Position numbers and translations under genes: made by a program
The notes under the pieces: generated by a model
Databases searched by the model: none
Told to the model about the DNA's origin: nothing
Seen by the model: the letters and a program-made list of their open reading frames with translations, nothing else
Origin: Cypionkella aquatica
GTDB taxonomy: Bacteria > Pseudomonadota > Alphaproteobacteria > Rhodobacterales > Rhodobacteraceae
Reading direction: 5' to 3'
Length of the DNA: 64,000 bases
Assembly (NCBI RefSeq): GCF_030161095.1
Contig: NZ_BSPP01000008.1
Coordinates: 73,109-137,108 of the forward strand
Shown here: in pieces, positions 58,786-64,000 of the stretch
Layout: every line of letters begins with the position of its first letter
Position numbering within the stretch: position 1 is the stretch's first letter

Positions 58786-58845
58786 CACGTCATGGCGCAA
58801 ACTGACGTGACGTTACATTTACGTTAACGTCAAGCACTCTACTAT
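58786..58845 (+). promoter_or_regulatory. ACGT-rich operator array before MerR 2
   Basis: Five ACGT tetramers lie in 44 bp. CACGTCA (58786-58792) and TGACGTG (58803-58809) form a perfect 7-bp inverted repeat, and TTTACGTTAACGTCAA (58818-58833) is a near-perfect palindrome resembling the LiuR (MerR-family) site. TACTAT (58840-58845) is a possible -10. The array probably binds one or both MerR proteins. Confidence 0.6.
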
Positions 58846-58895
58846 GATGGCGGCAACGCCCCCATCTACCCGGCAGTCCTTGCCGAGGAAGTGCT

Positions 58896-59303
58896 ATGAC
58901 CATCATCGACCCATCAGCTGAAACCCTAACCATCCGCGAGATGTGCGACACCTATCAGGTGACCGCGCGCACCTTGCGGTTTTATGAGGCGAAAGAGCTG
59001 CTCGCGCCGATCCGGTCGCGCAGCAAACGGCTTTACACCAAACAGGATCGCGCAAGGTTGCAATTGATCCTGCGCGGCAAACGCTTTGGCTTCAGCCTCG
59101 AAGATATTCGCCAGCTGCTTGATATGTATAACAGAAATGGCAGCAATCAGGCGCAATTGGCCCGCACCTTTGATCTGGGCCAAGACCGTCTTGCACAGAT
59201 GAAAGCCCAAGCCGCCGAGTTGCAGATCGCCATTGCCGAATTGGAAGAAGAACTACAGGGCGCAAGTGCGGCACTCGCCGCTTTCCGCGCTGCCGCCGAA
59301 TAG
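58896..59303 (+). CDS. MerR-family regulator 2 (LiuR-like)
   Basis: A 135-residue regulator. [20 protein letters not shown] is the helix-turn-helix, [17 protein letters not shown] the second DNA-contact helices, and [20 protein letters not shown] the coiled-coil dimer region. It shares the RFGFSLE(E/D)IRQ block with MerR 1. It heads the acyl-CoA dehydrogenase-thiolase operon and stands behind an ACGT operator array, so it is likely the autoregulated controller of that pathway. Confidence 0.9.
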   Translation: MTIIDPSAETLTIREMCDTYQVTARTLRFYEAKELLAPIRSRSKRLYTKQDRARLQLILRGKRFGFSLEDIRQLLDMYNRNGSNQAQLARTFDLGQDRLAQMKAQAAELQIAIAELEEELQGASAALAAFRAAAE

Positions 59304-59371
59304 AGCCGCACAGGCCAACCCGCACGCGCCAACCACCGCCGAACAGACATGCCGCATTGAGGAGTAACGCC

Positions 59372-61144
59372 ATGACCACCTACACAGCCCCGCTGAAAGA
59401 CATGCAATTTCTGCTGCATGATGTGCTGGCGGTCAGCGGCCGCGACATTCCGGGCTATGGCGATCTGGACGCAGGCTTTACCGCTGCGGTGCTGGAAGAG
59501 GCCGGAAAGCTTGCGTCCGACGTGCTGGAGCCGCTGAATGCGGTTGGCGACCGGGAAGGCTGCGTGTTGGAAAATGGTGTGGTGCGCACGCCCAAAGGCT
59601 TCAAGGCGGCGTTTGACGCGATGAAAGCGGGCGGCTGGACGGCGCTGGATTGTGATCCCGACTACGGCGGTCAGGGCCTGCCCTATGTGATGGCGACCGC
59701 GGTGGGTGAGATGTTCGTCTCGGCCAACATGGCGTTCAACATGTATCAGGGTCTGACGCATGGGGCCTATTCCGCGATCCATACCCATGGCTCGGCTGAA
59801 CAGAAGGCAACCTATCTGCCCAAGATGGTCAGTTGCGACTGGACCGGCACGATGAACCTGACAGAACCGCATTGCGGCACCGATCTGGGGCTGATGCGCA
59901 CCAAGGCCGAACCGCAGACCGATGGCAGCTATAAGATCACCGGCACCAAGATTTTCATCTCGGCCGGCGAGCATGATATGGCCGAGAACATCATTCATCT
60001 GGTGCTGGCCAAGGCTCCGGGTGGCGGCGAAGGCACCAAGGGGATTTCGCTGTTCATCGTGCCGAAGTTTCTGGTTAATGCTGATGGTAGCTTGGGTGCG
60101 CGCAATGGCGTGGCGGTTGGCAAGGTCGAAGAAAAGATGGGGATTCACGGCAATGCCACCTGCGTGATGAACTATGATGGCGCGACGGGCTATCTGCTGG
60201 GCGATCTGCACAAGGGCATGCGCGCGATGTTCACCATGATGAACGAGGCGCGTCTGGGTGTGGGCCTGCAAGGCTATGCGGTGGCAGAGGCGGCGTATCA
60301 GAACAGCCTTGGCTATGCGAAGGATCGCTTGCAGGGTCGCGACGTGACGGGTGCGCAAAACACCAAAGGCCCGGCTGATCCGCTGATCGTGCATCCCGAT
60401 ATCCGCCGCAACCTGATGGATCAGAAAAGCTTTGTCGAAGGCGCGCGGGCGTTCACGTTCTGGGCGGCCTCAATGATCGACCAATCGGTGCGTTCGGGGG
60501 ATGAAGCCGCCGAGGGTCTCGTGTCGCTGCTGATCCCAGTTCTGAAAGGCTTCCAGACCGACCGCGGCTTTGAGATGGCGGTGCAGGCGCAACAAATCTG
60601 GGGCGGGCATGGCTATATCGAGGATAACGGCGTCAGCCAGTTTGTCCGCGATGCGCGGATCGCGCAGATCTATGAGGGCGCCAACGGCGTGCAGGCGCTG
60701 GATCTGGTTGGCCGCAAGCTGTCAACCGACGGCGGCAAGCATGTGATGGCGTTCTTTGCGCTGATCAAGGGCTTCATCAAGGAAAACGAAGCCGATGCAC
60801 GGATGCAGCCTTATCTTGATCCGTTGAAAGCCGCGTCGAAAGATGTGCAGGCGGCTGCAATGTTTTTTATGAACACCGCGATGAAAAACCCCAATGCGGC
60901 GCTGGCGGGATCTTATGATTTCATGACGATGATGGGGCATACCTGTCTGGGGCTGATGTGGGCCAAGATCGCCAAAGCCGCATTCGCTGGGCTGGACGGC
61001 GGCGATGATGCCGATTTTCTGAACGCGAAACTGGCAACGGGGCGCTATTATATGGTGCGGCAACTGCCGGCGACGGCGATGCATCTGGCGCGGATTGAAA
61101 GCGGGGCCGATCCTGTGATGGCGCTAAGCGCAGAGGCGTTCTAA
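59372..61144 (+). CDS. Acyl-CoA dehydrogenase (beta-oxidation, long subfamily)
   Basis: A 590-residue flavoprotein. [16 protein letters not shown] is the subfamily opening, [20 protein letters not shown] the FAD/substrate loop, [20 protein letters not shown] the beta-domain, and [17 protein letters not shown] the catalytic region. The conserved Thr of YEGTNG is Ala here. The C-terminal extension of about 130 residues is that of the 560-600 residue group. GAGGAG precedes the ATG at 59372. With the thiolase downstream it forms part of fatty-acid or branched-chain acyl-CoA degradation; electrons go to ETF and the ETF-QO encoded at 33015. Confidence 0.92.
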   Translation: MTTYTAPLKDMQFLLHDVLAVSGRDIPGYGDLDAGFTAAVLEEAGKLASDVLEPLNAVGDREGCVLENGVVRTPKGFKAAFDAMKAGGWTALDCDPDYGGQGLPYVMATAVGEMFVSANMAFNMYQGLTHGAYSAIHTHGSAEQKATYLPKMVSCDWTGTMNLTEPHCGTDLGLMRTKAEPQTDGSYKITGTKIFISAGEHDMAENIIHLVLAKAPGGGEGTKGISLFIVPKFLVNADGSLGARNGVAVGKVEEKMGIHGNATCVMNYDGATGYLLGDLHKGMRAMFTMMNEARLGVGLQGYAVAEAAYQNSLGYAKDRLQGRDVTGAQNTKGPADPLIVHPDIRRNLMDQKSFVEGARAFTFWAASMIDQSVRSGDEAAEGLVSLLIPVLKGFQTDRGFEMAVQAQQIWGGHGYIEDNGVSQFVRDARIAQIYEGANGVQALDLVGRKLSTDGGKHVMAFFALIKGFIKENEADARMQPYLDPLKAASKDVQAAAMFFMNTAMKNPNAALAGSYDFMTMMGHTCLGLMWAKIAKAAFAGLDGGDDADFLNAKLATGRYYMVRQLPATAMHLARIESGADPVMALSAEAF

Positions 61145-61172
61145 GCTGATGCAAAGGTAAATGGAGATACCA

Positions 61173-61385
61173 ATGCCGAAACGCTTCCGCCTCACCCGCC
61201 GCTTTCCGGTTGCGATGACCGAAGACGGGTATCGCCGCCTGAAAACCTTTGCCAAAGAGGCCGGTCTGGATGAGGGCGAAGCGTTGTCGTTTCTGTTTGA
61301 AAACTACAGCTCGGTGATCAATCACGACAACCTGACCCACAGGCTGCGGCTGTTCAATGCGGAGGTGGACGCGCGCAAGACCTGA
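61173..61385 (+). CDS. Small conserved protein of the beta-oxidation operon
   Basis: A 70-residue basic protein: PKRFRLTRRFPVAMTEDGYR, then FAKEAGLDEGEALSFLFENY. The Arg-rich N-terminal strand followed by two helices recalls ribbon-helix-helix DNA-binding proteins, in which the strand reads bases in the major groove; this is a shape argument only. ATG at 61173 is set by GGAG (61163-61166). It lies between acyl-CoA dehydrogenase and GST genes, so it could be a local regulator. Confidence 0.7.
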   Translation: MPKRFRLTRRFPVAMTEDGYRRLKTFAKEAGLDEGEALSFLFENYSSVINHDNLTHRLRLFNAEVDARKT

Positions 61386-61388
61386 GGC

Positions 61389-61440
61389 TTTCATACTGGC
61401 TTAAATATCCCACGGGGGTGTGGGGGTGTGAAACCCCCAC
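61389..61440 (+). repeat. Sense-oriented 3' element with GTGAA-loop hairpin, copy h
   Basis: TTTCATACTGGCTTAAATAT (61389-61408), then CCCACGGG, and the hairpin GTGGGGGT-GTGAA-ACCCCCAC (61420-61440). It lies inside the beta-oxidation operon, 27 bp before the GST start. Compared with copy g the stem sequence differs but pairing and loop are kept. Confidence 0.65.
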
Positions 61441-61466
61441 TCCGCCCTACCCGGAAAGGGACCACG

Positions 61467-62102
61467 ATGACCGCAAAACTTTACTGCTTTGGCGAATCCG
61501 GCAATGCCTACAAGGTCGCCTTGGCGCTGACCTTCGCGGATATCGAATGGGAGCCTATCTATGTTGATTTCTTCAACGGCGGCGCGCGCACGCCCGAGTT
61601 CCGCGCCTTGAATGAGATGAGCGAAGTCCCGGTGCTGGTGGATGGCGAGACCACGCTGACGCAATCAGGCGTCATTCTCGACTACATCAGCAGCAAGTCG
61701 GGCAAACTGGGCGGACGTTCGGCAGCAGAGCGGCGCGAAGTGCTGCGCTGGTTGTTCTGGGACAACCACAAGCTTTCGACGCAGATCGGCACAACGCGGT
61801 TTTTGGCAAACTTCGTACCCGAAGAAAAACGGCCCGCGGGGGTGATACCGTTCTTCCAAAGCCGCCTGAAAGCCGCCTACAGCGTGCTCAACACGCATCT
61901 TGAGGGGCGCAAATGGGTGGCGGGTGAGGCGATGACCATCGCTGATCTGTCGCTGTGCGGCTATCTTTACTACCCGGAACCCTTTGGCTTTGACCGCAAG
62001 GATTGGCCGAATATCGACATCTGGCTGGACCGCATCGCAGCGGTGCCGGGCTGGGAACACCCCTATGATCTGATGCCCGGCAATCCGTCCGACCGGGCTT
62101 AA
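61467..62102 (+). CDS. Glutathione S-transferase
   Basis: A 211-residue GST. The thioredoxin-like N-terminal domain has YCFGESGNAYKVALALTFAD (Ser of ESGN as the likely GSH-activating residue), EVPVLVDG (cis-Pro) and LTQSGVILDYI (the QS GSH-binding motif). The C-terminal helical domain has WVAGEAMTIADLSLCGYLYY with the N-capping ADL motif. GGAAAGGG precedes the ATG. Its place in a beta-oxidation operon suggests detoxifying reactive acyl or enoyl intermediates. Confidence 0.92.
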   Translation: MTAKLYCFGESGNAYKVALALTFADIEWEPIYVDFFNGGARTPEFRALNEMSEVPVLVDGETTLTQSGVILDYISSKSGKLGGRSAAERREVLRWLFWDNHKLSTQIGTTRFLANFVPEEKRPAGVIPFFQSRLKAAYSVLNTHLEGRKWVAGEAMTIADLSLCGYLYYPEPFGFDRKDWPNIDIWLDRIAAVPGWEHPYDLMPGNPSDRA

Positions 62103-62111
62103 GGAGGCAAC

Positions 62112-63323
62112 ATGACCGACGCTTTTATCTATGACGCCGTGCGCAGCCCGCGTGGCAAGGGTCGCCCGGATGGAGCTTTGCACGAACTCACCTCGGTGGC
62201 GCTTTCGGCGAAAATTCTTGATGCCGTGCGGGTGCGCAATGGTCTTGAGGGCCATGCGGTCGAGGATGTGATCTGGGGCAATGTCACGCAAGTGGGCGAG
62301 CAAGGCGGCTGTTTGGCGCGCTCGGCTGTGCTGGCGTCGGGCTTGGATCAGTCGATCCCCGGCCTTGCGATCAACCGGTTCTGTGCCAGCGGGATGGAGG
62401 CGGTGAATTTGGCCGCCAATCAGATCAAGGGCGGTGCGGGGCAGGCTTATATCGCGGGCGGGGTCGAGATGATGGGTCGGGTCGCGATGGGCTCGGATGG
62501 GGCTGCGATCGCGGTTGATCCGGGGCTGGCGATGAAGACCTATTTCGTCCCCCAAGGCATTTCGGCGGATATCATCGCCACCGAATACGGCTTTACCCGT
62601 GATATGGCCGATGCTTTGGCGGTGGAATCGCAAAGGCGTGCAGCTGCGGCTTGGGCCGACAACCGTTTTGCCAAATCTGTGGTGGCGATCAAGGATCAGA
62701 ATGGTCTGACCATTCTGGACCGCGACGAATACATGCGCCCCGGCACCGATATGGCGACTTTGGCGGCGTTGAAACCGGCGTTCAAGGATATGGGCGAGAC
62801 CATGCCCGGCTTTGATAAGATCGCTTTGATGAAATACCCGCACCTGGAGCGGATCAACCATATTCACCACGCCGGGAACTCCAGCGGCATCGTCGATGGT
62901 GCTGCGGCGGTGCTGATCGGCAATGCCGAGTTTGGTGTGGCGCATGGCCTGAAGCCGCGCGCGCGGATCAGGGCCACGGCGAAGATCGGCACCGATCCGA
63001 CCATCATGCTGACCGGTCCGGTGCCGGTGACCGAGAAAATCCTGCGCGATGCCGGGATGGCGATTGGCGACATTGATTTGTTTGAGGTGAATGAAGCGTT
63101 TGCCTCGGTGGTGTTGCGCTTTCAACAGGCGTTTGATGTCGATCCTGCGCGGGTCAACGTCAATGGCGGCTCAATTGCGATGGGGCATCCTTTGGGGGCT
63201 ACTGGCGCGATCATCATCGGCAGCTTGCTGGATGAACTGGAACGCACGGGCAAGTCGGTGGGATTGGCGACGCTGTGCATCGCGTCGGGCATGGGAGCGG
63301 CTACCATCATAGAAAGGCTCTGA
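62112..63323 (+). CDS. fadA: Acetyl-CoA C-acyltransferase (degradative thiolase)
   Basis: A 403-residue thiolase that cleaves 3-ketoacyl-CoA with CoA. Nucleophile Cys91 is in NRFCASGMEAVNLAANQI, the histidines in NEAFASVVLRF and MGHPLGATGAIII, and the second Cys in LCIASGMGAA. YDAVRSPRGKGRPDGALHEL is the degradative-subgroup start. AAGGAGG sits 5 nt before the ATG. The following small gene starts just after its stop. A separate FadB subunit is not in the window. Confidence 0.94.
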   Translation: MTDAFIYDAVRSPRGKGRPDGALHELTSVALSAKILDAVRVRNGLEGHAVEDVIWGNVTQVGEQGGCLARSAVLASGLDQSIPGLAINRFCASGMEAVNLAANQIKGGAGQAYIAGGVEMMGRVAMGSDGAAIAVDPGLAMKTYFVPQGISADIIATEYGFTRDMADALAVESQRRAAAAWADNRFAKSVVAIKDQNGLTILDRDEYMRPGTDMATLAALKPAFKDMGETMPGFDKIALMKYPHLERINHIHHAGNSSGIVDGAAAVLIGNAEFGVAHGLKPRARIRATAKIGTDPTIMLTGPVPVTEKILRDAGMAIGDIDLFEVNEAFASVVLRFQQAFDVDPARVNVNGGSIAMGHPLGATGAIIIGSLLDELERTGKSVGLATLCIASGMGAATIIERL

Positions 63324-63325
63324 TC

Positions 63326-63793
63326 ATGCCGCGGCTCGCGTTTGCGACCATTGGGGATCTTCTGACACAGGCCTTGCTTGGCGGTGATTTCGAGATCTAT
63401 CGTGGGCTGTTTGCGCTGCCAAACCGGATCACGCCGCGCGGCGATCTGAGTTATGTGATCCAGACCGAGGCGGAACTGCGCGAAGATTTCGCGCTGTATC
63501 ATAGCAATCTGACCGGGCGCGGCGTGACGGATATTTTCCGTCAAGTCATTGATTTCACAGTGATTTACCCAAACCACGTCAAGGTGCGCGTACTGACCCA
63601 TATCATGGTGCGCGCGCAACGCATCGTTGATCCGTTTGAGACGCATTTCTATCTGGTGGAGCAACCAGATGGCTGGCGGATCTGTGAAATTGAAAGCGCG
63701 GGCGGGCATATCAACTGGTCACTGGGGCGTTTAGAGATCAAGGCAGGGGCCTTTGTGGCAAAACAGAAAGGTGATCCGGATGACCAAGCTTGA
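63326..63793 (+). CDS. SnoaL/NTF2-like protein of unknown function
   Basis: A 155-residue protein with the cone-shaped NTF2-like pattern: an N-terminal helix (TIGDLLTQALLGGDFEIYRG), PNRITPRGDLSYVIQTEAEL, a central RVLTHIMVRAQRIVDPFETH strand pair, and a closing WRICEIESAGGHINW. No catalytic set can be named. The start at 63326 is 2 nt past the thiolase stop, and its end overlaps the cupin gene by 14 nt, so it is part of the operon. Confidence 0.75.
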   Translation: MPRLAFATIGDLLTQALLGGDFEIYRGLFALPNRITPRGDLSYVIQTEAELREDFALYHSNLTGRGVTDIFRQVIDFTVIYPNHVKVRVLTHIMVRAQRIVDPFETHFYLVEQPDGWRICEIESAGGHINWSLGRLEIKAGAFVAKQKGDPDDQA

Positions 63794-64000
63794 CCTCAGC
63801 AAAGTGCCGCTCAAAACCGGCTCGATCTACCCGTCGCCCTATGCCGAAATGATGGCTGGGCGCAGCAGTCTGCGCTTGGGCGAGGCGGGCGGGTTGACGC
63901 AGTTTGGCGTCAATCTGGTGATCCTGCAGCCGGGTGCCGTGTCAAGTTTGCGGCATTGGCATCTGGCGGAAGATGAGTTCGTGATGATCACCCAAGGCGC
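63780..64000 (+). CDS. Cupin-domain protein, N-terminal part (3' end outside window)
   Basis: 73 residues are visible. LTQFGVNLVILQPGAVSSLR and HWHLAEDEFVMITQG carry the cupin motif 1 (HxH-xxxx-E) that binds a metal. It starts at ATG 63780 inside the previous gene, after AAAGGTGATCC. Cupin proteins of this type include sugar isomerases and putative dioxygenases; the missing second motif prevents a closer call. Confidence 0.85.
   Translation, partial: MTKLDLSKVPLKTGSIYPSPYAEMMAGRSSLRLGEAGGLTQFGVNLVILQPGAVSSLRHWHLAEDEFVMITQG

Noticed and set aside
1-64000. tRNA, rRNA, prophage, integrase or insertion sequence
   Set aside because: No T-loop/anticodon arrangement, rRNA signature, transposase motif or terminal inverted repeat was seen in either strand; gene content is housekeeping throughout.

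Overview
The window is one continuous chromosomal stretch from an alphaproteobacterium, most likely Rhodobacteraceae (Rhodobacter/Gemmobacter/Tabrizicola-like). Supporting signs are the high-GC coding style, an aa3-type cytochrome oxidase subunit IV mini-gene, a TSUP/TIGR02186 pair, PHB genes, mobA-mobB, ETF:quinone oxidoreductase, and IolR- and Irr-type operators of the alphaproteobacterial kind. No rRNA, tRNA, CRISPR array, phage or insertion sequence was seen. About 75 genes are tightly packed, many with ATGA/GTGA start-stop overlaps.

Layout. 1-8.5 kb: end of a multicopper oxidase, a secreted protein plus secreted caspase-like protease, iolG with two IolR-type operators, and a Ybb-type ABC exporter divergent from the arylesterase tesA, their start codons overlapping. 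8.5-16.7 kb: FAD-linked oxidase, a 17-bp tandem repeat, SET-like exporter, hemE, small proteins, aminotransferase + DMT exporter, hemF. 16.8-23 kb: lipoprotein, rsmC-like, clpS, HAD phosphatase, a lipoprotein DD-carboxypeptidase with SPOR domain, FAH hydrolase, Sua5-type tRNA t6A synthase. 23-31 kb: acyl-CoA dehydrogenase/MBL cluster, coxIV, azlCD, mobA-mobB-unknown-GNAT. 31-43 kb: greA, ETF-QO, TPR protein, ispE and polyprenyl synthase, two methyltransferase-region genes, YddG-like exporter, phaA and phaB. 43-49.7 kb: catalytically degraded EAL protein, tag, class IV aminotransferase, UspA, MarR with its operator, nfuA behind an Irr-like box, tsaB-rimI. 49.8-55.4 kb: nucleoside/BMP ABC importer ending in a purine nucleoside phosphorylase broken by one amber codon. 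55.5-64 kb: TSUP exporter, two hotdog thioesterases, two MerR regulators, and a beta-oxidation operon (acyl-CoA dehydrogenase, small protein, GST, thiolase, SnoaL-like protein, cupin).

Non-coding signal. The most unusual material lies between genes. Eight intergenic elements share a box around AAATA-pyrimidines-CCC followed by a hairpin, and every one points in the transcription direction of the gene it follows. Three of them (about 115 bp each) share a longer architecture: a T-rich 5' box, a mini-hairpin with GGA loop, and a 3' hairpin with a constant TCGAT loop whose stem sequence changes in a compensatory way. That is the best candidate here for an undescribed structured 3' RNA or DNA element. 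Several operators (IolR, Irr/ICE, MarR, MerR/LiuR-like) can be read directly and give testable regulation.

All functional names rest on recognising protein families and motifs by eye; no database search was possible.
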